A DNA stretch of 64,000 nt. It comes from Anaerocolumna sedimenticola (GTDB lineage: Bacteria > Bacillota > Clostridia > Lachnospirales > Lachnospiraceae). A program made the translations under genes and the position numbers. Of the stretch, positions 1 through 10,033 are shown piece after piece. The notes under the pieces were generated by a model, which was given only the letters and a program-made list of their open reading frames with translations, ran no database searches and had not been told where the DNA came from. Numbering within the stretch: the first letter of the stretch is position 1; every line of letters begins with the position of its first letter. The DNA is taken from positions 4,544,501 through 4,608,500 of the forward strand of contig NZ_CP048000.1 in NCBI RefSeq assembly GCF_009931695.1, read 5' to 3'.

Positions 1-6
1 TTTAAC

Positions 7-1667
7 CTATTTCACTACTAAGTAGGATACGGAATGGGCAGTTAAGTCAAAGGATACCGTAACCTGACCATCCGTTACCACTGCTATATAATCATCCGTC
101 AATTTTTCAAGATCATCTCTGGCTTTGATTGCCTTGTATTGCAACTCATCCGGATACATGGGTGAACCCTGGCGTATCCACTCGGCATACGCATTGGAAT
201 GTTCTTCATCAATTCTATAGTGGGATACCGTTACTTCTTTTTTACCTTTAAGTCCTGATACCTTAAGATTAACTTTGATCACCTCTTGTTTATCCCTGTC
301 ATTATTATGGCTGTATATTACAATTTGTGTTTCACCATTACTGCCTTTCACTGCAAACCCTGAAATATCCGTTATTTCCTCTTCTGCTGTATATTGGCTT
401 TGTACAGGATTCCCGATATCCGGTTCTTCTTCATATCCCCTCTTTAACGCCTGATTGTATTCAAGGTTCAATCTTTCGTGTCCTAATTGTCCCAGTATCT
501 TAAACATATTAAATACGGCCTTATTAATGCCCTGGGTTGTAAAGGTTCGTGTTCCTTCAAAACAGCGCTCTCCCGGGAACATAAATGCCCACGCAAGGGG
601 TCTTACTTTTATCTTATACCTGCGGCTCAATTCATCAATTTTGGTATAGGTTGACACTACATAGGTAGCATAATATTCCGTATTCCTGAATATCATGTTG
701 GCATTGTCATAAACACCTCCTGCCGCCCAGCCGTCCGGGTCGGCTTCGGATAGAACCACTTCCCTGTCTTCATATCCGTATTCCTTAATTATATCAAGGC
801 TTATTTTACCTGATGAACCAGACTTTCTACCGAGGGCACGGCTTTTTTAGCGCGGATCTTAAACGGGAATCCACCGCCTTTTACATGGAAAGTAATGAAA
901 TCCAACCTGGTACCCTTTTGGTTTGTATAGTAGTTGGCACCGCTTCTGCAATGCTCCAGGAAAAACCGGAAAAACTTCTTTGCATGCCCGTCTTCAAAAA
1001 TACCGGTTACTGCCGGGCCGGATAATCTGGCTTCGGGAAGAACTGCATGAAATGCATGTTCCGTATAGTCAAATAATTTACAGTACTCTCCCGGATTTCC
1101 GTTCCAATAAAAGATGTCAGGTTCATTCCAGAGTTCAAAATACCAGGTATTTACTTCTTCCATACTATATTTACTGGCTAAATGCTTTATGGTTTCTTCA
1201 ATCAAAAGATGCCATTTATCATAATCTTTCGGCGGACAGGTCCAGCCCACCTCTTTGTATTGATTATAAGCCTGCCAGCTTCCGTCTACGGGATTCAGAT
1301 AATTCTTATCGACCAGATCCATTGGCATAAACCCGAGTTCAACAAATGGTTTATTTCCTGTTTCCAGATAAGCATCAATAATTTTGTCATAAAAAGTAAA
1401 ATCAAAAACCGGATTTCCGTCTTCATCCTCCGTATATATATTGGTAGAGCCGAACTTATAAGTACCATGGCAATTTCCCGTACAGAACATAAAATGAGTA
1501 CGGAAATAATAAGGGGAATCCTTAAGGTCTCCAAACTTTTTCAGCAATTCCTTACCCTCGGGGATATAGGTATAGTTACATTCATCATAACCAATATACC
1601 TCCAGTAATGTTCCTGTTCCCCTGTAACTTCCTCTGCTTTTACATTCATTTCAACCGATTGTTTCAT
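7..1667 (-). CDS. GH39 beta-xylosidase (frameshifted)
   Basis: Glycoside hydrolase family 39 protein, expected to release xylose from xylo-oligosaccharides in the cytoplasm. The reading frame is broken at 804-807: the upstream part ends in HQVK-stop and the downstream part resumes with ISLDIIKEYGYE after one base is added to the TTTT run. The joined protein is about 553 aa, close to the family length. The motif WNEPD (Glu near residue 182) fits the acid/base, and Glu near residue 308 in VVLSEADPDG is the probable nucleophile. The start was chosen at 1667 because GGAGG lies five bases before that ATG; ATGs further upstream lack such a site. It is the last gene of the oligosaccharide importer operon. 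The break is most likely a sequencing deletion. Substrate (xylan versus another pentoside) is inferred. Confidence 0.8.
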
Positions 1668-1772
1668 ATTATCCTCCATTCCTGCGCACGTTATTTGCAC
1701 ATCTGAAGCTTGTGCCGGGGATTACTTTAGACACAAACTTTATGAGCGAAAGGTTTGAAATATCTTTCACAC

Positions 1773-2813
1773 TTATCTTATTTTTTTATTATTTAATTTT
1801 AGTTCTTTTATACCAGACAAACTTAAATCTTTTGCAAAATGACAGGCTGCCAGGTGTCCTGCACCGACTTCCTTTAGAGGTGGATACTCTTTTTTGCAGC
1901 ATTCTTTCGCATACCTGCATCGTGGATGGAAACTGCAACCAGTGGGAAGTTTCGCCGCATTACCGATTTCACCGGGCAGCATAATCCTTTCGCTTTTTAC
2001 TGTAGGGTCCGAAACCGGTATGGCAGACAACAGTGCTTCCGTGTAGGGATGCAGCGGATGGTAGAATAGCTCTTCCGTTTCAGCGATCTCAACCACCCTG
2101 CCCAGGTACATCACACATACCCTGTCGGATATATGTTCCACCACGCTTAAATTATGGGCAATGAACATATAAGTAAGGCCGAATTCTTCCTGCAAGTCTT
2201 GTAAGAGGTTTAATATCTGGGCTTGTATGGAGACATCCAGTGCCGAAACTGCTTCATCGGCTATTACAAATTTAGGCTGCAGGGACAGTGCCCTGGCTAT
2301 ACCGATCCTCTGCCTTTGTCCGCCGGAAAACGCATGAGGATAACGGTTTAAATGCTTCTCTTCCAAGCCAACTTTCGTAATCAGCTCCCGTACCCTGTCC
2401 GTAATATCACTCTGTTTAAAGGTTTTCGCCAATACCATAGGCTCTGCAACGATATCAAATACTGTCATCCTTGGATTTAAAGATGTGTAAGGATTCTGAA
2501 AAATCATCTGGACATATCTTCTCATAAATCGCAGCTCTTTCTTATCCAGAGCTGTAAAATTAATCTGCCTATCATCAAAATGATAAATTACTTTCCCGGA
2601 AGTCGGTTCCACAATCCGGAGTATGGTTCTTCCCAAGGTGGTTTTACCGCAGCCCGATTCACCCACAACACCTAATACTTCGTTTTTATGTATGGTAAGT
2701 GTAACGTCATCCACCGCTTTCACTAAACCGACCTGCTTCTTCATGATACCTGCTTCAATGGGAAAATGTTTTTTCAGTTGTTTTATTTGAAGCAAAGGTT
2801 CTTTTCCCTCCAT
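1773..2813 (-). CDS. Oligopeptide/oligosaccharide ABC transporter ATPase, OppF type
   Basis: ATP-binding subunit of an Opp/Dpp-family importer, 346 aa. It carries the Walker A motif GESGCGKTT, the signature SGGQRQRIGIARAL, Walker B ending in IADEAVSALD and the Cys-containing C-terminal oligo_HPY segment (PTGCSFHPRC). Its ATG overlaps the stop of the upstream ATPase gene by one base (TAATG), so translation is probably coupled. It pairs with the OppD-type subunit to form the heterodimeric motor. Opp-type systems in Lachnospiraceae often carry xylo-oligosaccharides or other glycans rather than peptides, and the adjacent GH39 gene favours that here. Substrate is inferred. Confidence 0.9.
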   Translation of the reverse strand: MEGKEPLLQIKQLKKHFPIEAGIMKKQVGLVKAVDDVTLTIHKNEVLGVVGESGCGKTTLGRTILRIVEPTSGKVIYHFDDRQINFTALDKKELRFMRRYVQMIFQNPYTSLNPRMTVFDIVAEPMVLAKTFKQSDITDRVRELITKVGLEEKHLNRYPHAFSGGQRQRIGIARALSLQPKFVIADEAVSALDVSIQAQILNLLQDLQEEFGLTYMFIAHNLSVVEHISDRVCVMYLGRVVEIAETEELFYHPLHPYTEALLSAIPVSDPTVKSERIMLPGEIGNAAKLPTGCSFHPRCRYAKECCKKEYPPLKEVGAGHLAACHFAKDLSLSGIKELKLNNKKIR

Positions 2814-3817
2814 TACCGCACCTCCGTATTGTATTTAAAGCATCTCACGAAATGACCGTTTCCCACTTCTGTTAAGGATGGGATTTCATTTTTACACTTT
2901 TCACATATCTCATCACACCTTGTTTTAAATCCACATTCATCCGGTGGATCTAAGGGCACCGGAACATTCCCCCTTATGGCGTTTAACCGATCTTTTGTTT
3001 TATTTCCCAAAACCGGCATGGATTTTAATAAATTCTTCGTATAAGGATGAATCGGATCTTTAAATACATCCATTACACTTCCGCTTTCAACGACCCTGCC
3101 CAGATACATGACTGCAATTTTATCGGCCATTTCCGCTATAACACCCATGTCATGGGTAATATAAATAATTGACATATTAAATTCGGACTGAAATTTTTTC
3201 ATTAAATCCGTGATTTGTGCCTGTACCGTTACGTCAAGGGCTGTTGTCGGTTCATCAGCGATCAGTATCTTCGGTTTATTCACTAATGCCATAGCTATCA
3301 TTGCCCTCTGGCACATTCCTCCGGAAAGTTCATGGGGATAACTGTTGAATCTTTGTTCCGGATTGGGCATACTTACTTCTTTTAGCATGGAAAGGCAGAT
3401 TTCTTTCGCTGCTTTTTTATCTTTTTTAATCTGGTGTACCATAACAGCTTCCATCATCTGTTCCCCTATGGTGTAAACCGGAGCCAGACTCGCCATAGGT
3501 TCCTGAAAAATCATGGAAATATCATTCCCTCTTAACTTTCTCATTTCCTTACTGTCAGGTGCATAATTTACCAGATTGATGGTACCGTTTACTCCGCCGT
3601 TATAAAGGATTTCTCCTCCTAGAACTTTTCCGGGGTTCTGGACAGTTCTTAAAATGGAATGTGCCGTCACACTTTTTCCGCAACCGCTTTCTCCTATAAT
3701 TCCGATTGTTTCATTTCGCTTCAAGTTAAAAGTAACATCATCCACTGCTTTTAACATACCGGTATCCAGCTTAAAATAAGTTTTCAGGTTTTTAACCTGT
3801 AAAATATAATCTTCCAT
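2813..3817 (-). CDS. Oligopeptide/oligosaccharide ABC transporter ATPase, OppD type
   Basis: Second ATPase of the Opp-type importer, about 334 aa. Visible motifs are Walker A GESGCGKS, signature SGGMCQRAMIAMAL (the usual Arg after SGGM is Cys), Walker B ILIADEPTTALD and the C-terminal oligo_HPY region with DECGFKTRC. The start at 3817 was preferred over the longer frame to 3868 because GGAGG precedes it at the right distance and the extension overlaps the permease gene. It starts 10 bases after the OppC-type stop and overlaps the OppF-type start by one base. Confidence 0.9.
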   Translation of the reverse strand: MEDYILQVKNLKTYFKLDTGMLKAVDDVTFNLKRNETIGIIGESGCGKSVTAHSILRTVQNPGKVLGGEILYNGGVNGTINLVNYAPDSKEMRKLRGNDISMIFQEPMASLAPVYTIGEQMMEAVMVHQIKKDKKAAKEICLSMLKEVSMPNPEQRFNSYPHELSGGMCQRAMIAMALVNKPKILIADEPTTALDVTVQAQITDLMKKFQSEFNMSIIYITHDMGVIAEMADKIAVMYLGRVVESGSVMDVFKDPIHPYTKNLLKSMPVLGNKTKDRLNAIRGNVPVPLDPPDECGFKTRCDEICEKCKNEIPSLTEVGNGHFVRCFKYNTEVR

Positions 3818-3827
3818 ACATCCTCCT

Positions 3828-4955
3828 TTACTTATAAGGGTCGGCTGCATCCCGGAGTCCGTCACCAATAAAATTAAAAGCCAATACCGCTATAACAACA
3901 AAGATTCCAGGAATCATCATCCAGGGATACAAGGAAATCGTATTAATACTCTGCGCATCCTGAAGCAAAACCCCAAGACTGACAATGGGCGGTGTTAATC
4001 CGATTCCCAAAAAGCTTAATGAAGTTTCCGCCAGAATCATATTGGGTATGGCTAAAGTTGCATTTACAATCAGATAGCTGCTGAAAGAAGGAAGTAAATG
4101 CCGCCTGATAATATAGGCATCCGCCGCTCCTCCGACCCTTGCAGCCACTACAAAATCTTCATTCTTAAGTTCTAAGATCTTGCCTCTTACAACCCTGGCT
4201 AAACTGGTCCAGCTGATTAAAGATAATATAATGGTTATTGCAAAATAAGTTTTTAAGGAGGACCATGAGCTGGGAAAAGCCGCAGCAAGAGCCATCCATA
4301 ATGGTATATTAGGCATTGACATTAAAAATTCAATGATTCTTTGAATCACGGTATCAACAATTCCTCCATAATATCCCGAAATTCCGCCGATAACACAGCC
4401 CAATATGAAAGTGAAAACAACTCCGAGAAGACCGGTACTTAAAGATATTCGGAGAGCTCCTAAAACTCTGGAAAATAAATCTCTTCCTGAAGTATCCGTT
4501 CCAAAAAGGAAAAATACATCTTTATCCGGTGTTCCGAAAAAGTGGATGTCACTTTTAATAAAACCCCACATTTTATAGGGATCACCCTGGTAGAAAAAAG
4601 ATAAATAATGTTTTTCTTCCGTATTTTCCGTATAATATTTTTTCCAGGTAACAGGATCCTCTTCCTGCTTTAATCCATAGACAAATGGTCTTAGGGAAAA
4701 ATTCCCTTCCGCATCAATAAAATGAATATGGGTAGGTCCAATACTAATGGCTGATGTACTTCTTTTGGCCATATCCTGGGGCGCGAAGAACTCGCTGAAT
4801 ATACCAAGTAAATATAAAATGCAGAGAACAGTAAACGCTGCCAAAGCCAGCTTATGCTTTTTAAACTTCCTCCACATGAGCTGGTACTGGGTCTGCATAT
4901 AATAGGAATCCTGTTTTGATATCTTACTTTTAAGTTTTTTATTCCATGCAATCAT
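3828..4955 (-). CDS. ABC transporter permease, OppC type
   Basis: Inner-membrane permease of the Opp-type importer, 375 aa. An N-terminal cytoplasmic stretch is followed by a first membrane segment near residues 35-55, a large extracytoplasmic loop of about 110 residues and five further segments. The EAA-like coupling loop is near VVAARVGGAADAYIIRRHLLP, followed by NATLAIPNMILAETSLSFLGIG, typical of BPD_transp_1 permeases with an OppC_N domain. It lies 16 bases after the OppB-type gene and directly before the two ATPase genes. Confidence 0.9.
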   Translation of the reverse strand: MIAWNKKLKSKISKQDSYYMQTQYQLMWRKFKKHKLALAAFTVLCILYLLGIFSEFFAPQDMAKRSTSAISIGPTHIHFIDAEGNFSLRPFVYGLKQEEDPVTWKKYYTENTEEKHYLSFFYQGDPYKMWGFIKSDIHFFGTPDKDVFFLFGTDTSGRDLFSRVLGALRISLSTGLLGVVFTFILGCVIGGISGYYGGIVDTVIQRIIEFLMSMPNIPLWMALAAAFPSSWSSLKTYFAITIILSLISWTSLARVVRGKILELKNEDFVVAARVGGAADAYIIRRHLLPSFSSYLIVNATLAIPNMILAETSLSFLGIGLTPPIVSLGVLLQDAQSINTISLYPWMMIPGIFVVIAVLAFNFIGDGLRDAADPYK

Positions 4956-4971
4956 ACGCTTTCCTTATCTC

Positions 4972-5955
4972 CTAATCTATTTTAATTCTCGGATCCACTA
5001 CAACCAGAAGAATATCCGATAGAAATGTACCCACTACGGTTATCGCCGTTAACATCAGTACACTTGCTCCTGCGAGGTACATATCCTGGGACAACAAAGC
5101 TTTATATAACAGGGAGCCTACCGTAGGTATATCCAATACGATTGCGGTTACTGTTGCCCCGGAGACAATGGAGGGAAGAATACTTCCTATGGAACTGATA
5201 ATAGGATTTAAGGCTACTCTCACGGGATATTTATAAATCATTTTATTTTCTTTTAATCCCCTTGCCCTGGCTGCCACAACATATGGACGTTTTAATTCGT
5301 CCAAAAGTGTAGCCCGCAGTATACGTATTACATTTGCCATACTTGCAAGACCGATTACAAATACCGGTATCGGGAGATGTTTGACCAGGTCCTGTACCCT
5401 TGCAAAACTCCAGGGAGCATTCTGATATTCCGGGGAAAAGAATCCACCGACACTGATTCCCAGATAATGATTACTGTAATACATCATAATCAGGGCAAGA
5501 AAAAAGCTTGGAGTTGCAAGGCCAATGAAACCAAAAACAGAAAAGACATAGTCGCCGATAGAATATTGGTGGCGGGCTGAAAAAATACCGATCGGAATTG
5601 CACAGGCATACGCAAAAAGCAGGGTTATGGCAGATAGCAGAATTGTCATCGGCATACGTGTGGCAAGTAACAATCCCACCGACTGTTTCCATTCAAAAGA
5701 CTGACCGAAGTCACCCTGCAGCATATTTTTCATCCATATAAAATATCTTTGCCACATGGGACTATCCAGTCCATATTGGGTTCTAAGGCTCTGCACGACC
5801 GAATCATCCACCTTACCCATCTGCTGCTGCAAATTTGAAATATAGGAAGTCAGATAATCTCCCGGCGGAAGCTGTATTACCACAAAAGCGAAAACTGACA
5901 TTACCCATAATAAGATAACCATATATAGAAGGCGCTTCAAAAAATACCGTCTCAT
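4972..5955 (-). CDS. ABC transporter permease, OppB type
   Basis: First permease of the Opp-type importer, 327 aa, with about six membrane segments. Typical DppB/OppB features are the N-terminal segment MRRYFLKRLLYMVILLWVMS, a periplasmic loop with GLDSPMWQRYF, and the coupling-loop motif VVAARARGLKENKMIYKYPVR. It is separated from the binding-protein gene upstream by about 175 bases that hold a stem-loop at 6051-6097, and it overlaps nothing. It forms the channel with the OppC-type subunit. Confidence 0.9.
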   Translation of the reverse strand: MRRYFLKRLLYMVILLWVMSVFAFVVIQLPPGDYLTSYISNLQQQMGKVDDSVVQSLRTQYGLDSPMWQRYFIWMKNMLQGDFGQSFEWKQSVGLLLATRMPMTILLSAITLLFAYACAIPIGIFSARHQYSIGDYVFSVFGFIGLATPSFFLALIMMYYSNHYLGISVGGFFSPEYQNAPWSFARVQDLVKHLPIPVFVIGLASMANVIRILRATLLDELKRPYVVAARARGLKENKMIYKYPVRVALNPIISSIGSILPSIVSGATVTAIVLDIPTVGSLLYKALLSQDMYLAGASVLMLTAITVVGTFLSDILLVVVDPRIKID

Positions 5956-6050
5956 TTATTAGATTCCTCCTTTCTTTCCCATCTGTAATAGGTAATTACG
6001 AAACTATTTAATTTTTTGTTTACTTTGCTTCGCAATCATTTACCCTTTGG

Positions 6051-6097
6051 AAAGGTGCCTGGAAATATAGTTGTGAGCAATCTTTCCAGACACCTTT
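6051..6097 (-). promoter_or_regulatory. Intercistronic stem-loop between binding protein and permease genes
   Basis: AAAGGTG-n-CTGGAAA pairs with TTTCCAG-n-CACCTTT, giving a two-part stem of 14 pairs. It sits between the abundant binding protein gene and the permease gene, a usual place for a partial terminator or RNA-processing barrier that lowers downstream expression. The T-run is weak, so partial termination or stabilisation is more likely than full stop. Confidence 0.5.
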
Positions 6098-6132
6098 ACT
6101 TATGGCAAAGTTTCTGTCCGATACCTGATAAC

Positions 6133-8139
6133 CTAATTTTTAAAATACCAGGTATCTCCGCGATATGGTTTCCAGAAGTTATAGTCACTTGCAAAAGTAC
6201 CTTCCGTAGGTGTATTACCCAGGCGGTTACTGATAATTACAAGTCTCGGTGATACACTGACACCGATAGCCCAGCAGTTATCACTGATCCTTTTTAAGAT
6301 ACTCTCACCCAAAGTCTTATATTCCGGATTATCCGAGGACAAGGTACCGAATTTCAGACAATCGTTTCTTAAGGTATCAATATCTTTAGGGGGCTGTTCT
6401 CCGTTAGCACCGTCACTGTCCCACCAGTCCTTGTAAGCCCGCAGAAATTCTAAATCATCAAATGCATTACCCGGCCTTAATCTGCTGAATGCACCTGAAC
6501 TTAAATTAAATTCACCCACACTGTCCATGGTAAAAGCCTGCATGCTCCTGTCATTACTGATTCCTCTCTCAAGGTAATAGGATCTTTCCTCCTGCTTAAG
6601 CGTGACCTTTATACCGACGGTATTCCAATATTCACATGCAATTTCACTGATGGGTGCAAATTCTTCTATTGTTTCCAGGGTTATATTAAATTCTTTGCCA
6701 TCCGGCAATAACCGTACCGTTTGGGAAGAATTCCACTTTAATCCGCAGGCATCCAGAAGCTCATTTGCTTTATCCGGATCATATTCTGTGTTGGCCGTTT
6801 CAAATTCCTTTTTCATAAAGGAAGTATTAAAGGAAGCCGTAGCCTGCCTTACCGTTCCCTTATTATAATACAGCGTTTCATTGATTGTGTTTCTATCCAG
6901 GGCTATACTCATAGCCTGTCGAAATTCCAGCTTATTAAAAACTTCCCGGAGGGTCGGATCTTTATCTGTTAAATTAAAAGTAAAAGCACAGTCGGAACCT
7001 CTGGTATTATCAAATAAATATACGGTATAATTACCTGCTTTTTCATTTTCCTTTAACATCGTGTAGTCACTGACGGGCAGAGGATTTTCACCTGCCGCAT
7101 GTATTTCCCCGCTGATTAATTTTAAAGCACGGACACTTGCATCCTGAACGATTAAAGCTTCCTGTTCATCTATGTACGGCAGCTGGTTTCCTTCCTGGTC
7201 AACTACATGATAATAAGGATTACGGGTAAAAAATTTATTGCCCTGTGCATCAATCCGGTTTAATACCCACGGATAAACATCCGGGGCGTTACAGTCTGTC
7301 TGTGCCTGGGAATTATCTATATGAGCCTGGAAACATAACACCCAGGATTCATACCCCTCTTCTTTTGCCAAAGTATCCGCTTTTTCGTTATATTTGATAT
7401 GATATTGTTTCAGGTATTTGGAAGGTGCGAAAAATGACCGGATAATACCCGTCGAATAGCGGGCCATAGTAATTTGGAAGGATGGATTGGGTTCCTTAAA
7501 TTTTATGTTTAAAGTATACGGGTCTGCCTGTTCATAAACCATTACTTCTCCGTTGGTACAATAAGAAGCATCTATAGACGGATTAACATCCTTATTCAGC
7601 AATACCTCATTATACCAGAACATAAAATCATCCGTTGTAAAATCATCCCCGTTGGACCATTTCATCCCTTCTCTTAAGTGCAGGGTATATTGGGTAAAAT
7701 CCTCGTTTACATCATAAGATTTTATTAGATTCGGTTTAAATGTCTTTAAATCTTTCTCAATGGTTAACAAGGACTGGTAACGAAGACCCTCGGTATCAAC
7801 CTGACCGGTACTTGGACCAAAAGCTGCTCCCACATAGGTTCCTCCGTAGGTACCGATTTCATTTACATTTACCACTGCCGGTTCTTTCGGCAGTCTTTCT
7901 TCAATCGGCGGCAATTTACCTGACTTTACTTCTTGGGCTAACATAGGAGCCTCTTTATATTGTCCTGTTCCCACTCCTTTACCGCCAATCGCATTTTCCT
8001 GATTTGTTGAATCAGATTCCTGCTCAGATTCAACTTCAATCTTTTTATCGACCTTTGTTGTTTTCCCCCCACATCCTGTTAAAGCTATCATCAGTATTGT
8101 AATGACTGCTAATAATCGAATAATCTTTTCTGTTTTCAT
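6133..8139 (-). CDS. ABC transporter substrate-binding lipoprotein (SBP_bac_5 family)
   Basis: Extracytoplasmic binding protein of the Opp-type importer, about 668 aa from the ATG at 8139. That start has GGGAG a few bases upstream; the longer frame to 8172 adds residues without a ribosome site. The N-terminus is a lipoprotein signal with lipobox LTGC, followed by a Ser/Thr/Glu-rich linker. Residues such as YTLHLREGMKWSNGDDFTTDDFMFWYNE and FRQAMSIALDRNTINETLYYN match the DppA/OppA cluster C fold. It is larger than peptide-binding OppA (about 540 aa), as is common for oligosaccharide binders in clostridia. First gene of the transporter, downstream of the regulator. Confidence 0.88.
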   Translation of the reverse strand: MKTEKIIRLLAVITILMIALTGCGGKTTKVDKKIEVESEQESDSTNQENAIGGKGVGTGQYKEAPMLAQEVKSGKLPPIEERLPKEPAVVNVNEIGTYGGTYVGAAFGPSTGQVDTEGLRYQSLLTIEKDLKTFKPNLIKSYDVNEDFTQYTLHLREGMKWSNGDDFTTDDFMFWYNEVLLNKDVNPSIDASYCTNGEVMVYEQADPYTLNIKFKEPNPSFQITMARYSTGIIRSFFAPSKYLKQYHIKYNEKADTLAKEEGYESWVLCFQAHIDNSQAQTDCNAPDVYPWVLNRIDAQGNKFFTRNPYYHVVDQEGNQLPYIDEQEALIVQDASVRALKLISGEIHAAGENPLPVSDYTMLKENEKAGNYTVYLFDNTRGSDCAFTFNLTDKDPTLREVFNKLEFRQAMSIALDRNTINETLYYNKGTVRQATASFNTSFMKKEFETANTEYDPDKANELLDACGLKWNSSQTVRLLPDGKEFNITLETIEEFAPISEIACEYWNTVGIKVTLKQEERSYYLERGISNDRSMQAFTMDSVGEFNLSSGAFSRLRPGNAFDDLEFLRAYKDWWDSDGANGEQPPKDIDTLRNDCLKFGTLSSDNPEYKTLGESILKRISDNCWAIGVSVSPRLVIISNRLGNTPTEGTFASDYNFWKPYRGDTWYFKN

Positions 8140-8192
8140 AAAAAGCTCCCTTCCATTCACAATAAAATGCATTTACATCCAAAAAGACTTCT

Positions 8193-8205
8193 CATTCAAT
8201 GAATG
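8193..8205. promoter_or_regulatory. Candidate operator upstream of importer operon
   Basis: CATTCA-A-TGAATG is a 13-bp palindrome lying between the regulator stop (8227) and the binding-protein start (8139). Its position and symmetry fit an operator for the GntR/LacI-type regulator encoded just upstream. No second copy was found, so the assignment is an inference from position. Confidence 0.35.
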
Positions 8206-8226
8206 AATTTAACCGGTATCAATTTC

Positions 8227-9255
8227 TTATATTTTTTGTAAAGTATCTCTTGTAATTAGAATTGGCCTAAGAATGATTCTTTTATCAACTGAATATCCGC
8301 TATCATCGGAAATACGATCCATTAGTGAAAATACTTCTGCAATCATCATGTTAGCATCCAGTGAATAGGTTGTGAGATTAGGGGCAATCTGACTTGCAAG
8401 CGGGATATTATCCACGCTCAGTACCGAAACATCCCGGGGTACACTAAGCCCCTTGGCTTTTAATGCCTGTATCATTCCTATAGCCATCCAGTCATTTGCT
8501 GCAAAGACTGCAGTAAACTTCCCCTCCCGGACTAATTTTGCAACTACTTCCCCTGCTCTGTATCCACCCTCAAAATTCATTTTTTCTGTAATAATGGTAA
8601 ATTCCATTCCCTGCTTACGTGCACCTCTTATAAATCCGTTTCTCCGATAACAGGCTGAAGCATATTTATCTGGACCTGTTATATGAATCACTCTTTTATG
8701 TCCATAAGAGGATAATACTTTTGCCGCATTTAATCCAATCTTAAAATGGTCAAAATAAATCTGGATAAAATCATCATGCTCCGGATAATTTTCAAAGGAT
8801 ATCACCATAGAAAATAAAGATTTGATTTTTTTAAGGTCCTCCTCTTCCAGTTTACCAATCATAAGTAATGGAAATTCCGATGTACCATTCGATATATTTT
8901 CCAAAGTCAAGGGTACAATATTGATGCAGTTTTTAGCAGAATAACAGGTTAATTCCATCAGTAATCTGTTATAAAACGGATCGTTACTTTTAATCGTTGG
9001 AGAACATAAAAGGTTTACATATTGGCTTTTAATATAAGGAGCAATATAAGTTCCTTTTCCTTCATACTTAATTAGAAGTCCCTCTTCTACCAATTGGTTG
9101 ATTACTTCCCTTATCCTTTGTCTGCCTACTCCGATTTTTTCCTCCAGGGCTCTCTCTGATTCTATTTTCACTAGCCGATCTGCTTGTATCTGCTTAAATT
9201 CATTGCGTAGATTATCAATAATCCATTTGTTTTCCTGGTTCATATTAATAACCAT
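8227..9255 (-). CDS. GntR/LacI-type (AraR-like) transcriptional regulator
   Basis: 342-aa regulator with an N-terminal winged helix of the GntR class (about residues 10-75, including RALEEKIGVGRQRIREVINQLVEEGLLIKYEGKGTYI) and a C-terminal LacI/RbsB-like sugar-binding domain (VLSSYGHKRVIHITGPDKYASACYRRNGF, AVFAANDWMAIGMIQAL, VSVLSVDN). This two-domain plan is that of B. subtilis AraR, which responds to a pentose. It precedes the importer operon on the same strand, so it most likely controls it. The start may instead be the ATG at 9243; neither has a clear ribosome site at ideal distance. Confidence 0.85.
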   Translation of the reverse strand: MVINMNQENKWIIDNLRNEFKQIQADRLVKIESERALEEKIGVGRQRIREVINQLVEEGLLIKYEGKGTYIAPYIKSQYVNLLCSPTIKSNDPFYNRLLMELTCYSAKNCINIVPLTLENISNGTSEFPLLMIGKLEEEDLKKIKSLFSMVISFENYPEHDDFIQIYFDHFKIGLNAAKVLSSYGHKRVIHITGPDKYASACYRRNGFIRGARKQGMEFTIITEKMNFEGGYRAGEVVAKLVREGKFTAVFAANDWMAIGMIQALKAKGLSVPRDVSVLSVDNIPLASQIAPNLTTYSLDANMMIAEVFSLMDRISDDSGYSVDKRIILRPILITRDTLQKI

Positions 9256-9269
9256 ACCTTTCTCACAAC

Positions 9270-9500
9270 CTGCAAACTTTGAGCCGCAGGCACAAATTTG
9301 CGTGTGATAAATTCATTTTTCACACTAACCGCCATGTTATTTCCAACGCGCCTCATGTTTGGGCCGAGGATTTCGCAGGCACAAACATGTGTGTGAATTA
9401 TGCCTTTCAATAATTCACACTAACGCCCATGCTCTTTGGGCATAAATCCTGAAGAATAGCGTCTTTTGCTATTCTTTTAATGGCTCGCATGTTGTTGGCG
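9270..9500. repeat. Tandem hairpin repeats upstream of regulator
   Basis: Two imperfect units of roughly 100 bp share GCAGGCACAAA, GTGTGA, then TCACACTAAC and GCC-ATG. Each contains a hairpin; in the second unit GTGTGAATTAT pairs with ATAATTCACAC. A third partial unit (GGCTCGCATG...TTCACACTA) and a GAATAGC/GCTATTC hairpin follow. They lie in the 930-bp gap before the regulator start and could be its transcribed leader or a small dispersed repeat family. No protein-coding frame was seen in 9256-10033. Confidence 0.55.
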
Positions 9501-10033
9501 AGACTATTCACACTACCTCCATACCTCATAAGCACCTGATGCCTCGTTTGCTAAGCTCTTATTACCGACTTACCTGCTGTTTTTCGAGCATTTTTTCTAT
9601 GCAATATGCACATAATATATTCCATTGACATCATGTGCATATTGCACATTTTCTTTGTTTGGTTTAACCCAAACAATGTATTTTTTAACTTATTTTTTGC
9701 TATAGATTCCCTCCTTTATATGCTTTTTGTACATATTTTTCAGTTGTTTTTGAATTTATTTAGATAAATTCACCACATACTAGCATGGTATTTAATCTAT
9801 GTCAAGCTTTTAGATAAATCTTTTTTAAAACAATTTCATTTTTAGCATTTTATACATAATAAGAGAATACTGAAAAAAATGATAAAGTGCATCTATGAAC
9901 TTTTATGTTGTATAACGGTAGATACGATTCATTCAGTTGCTGGGATTTTTGGCAATCAGAAATAAAGCTAATTCAAGACAACGGCTTAGAAGATTTAGAT
10001 AATCTGGTTACTTTACTTTCACGAAAAAAAAAT

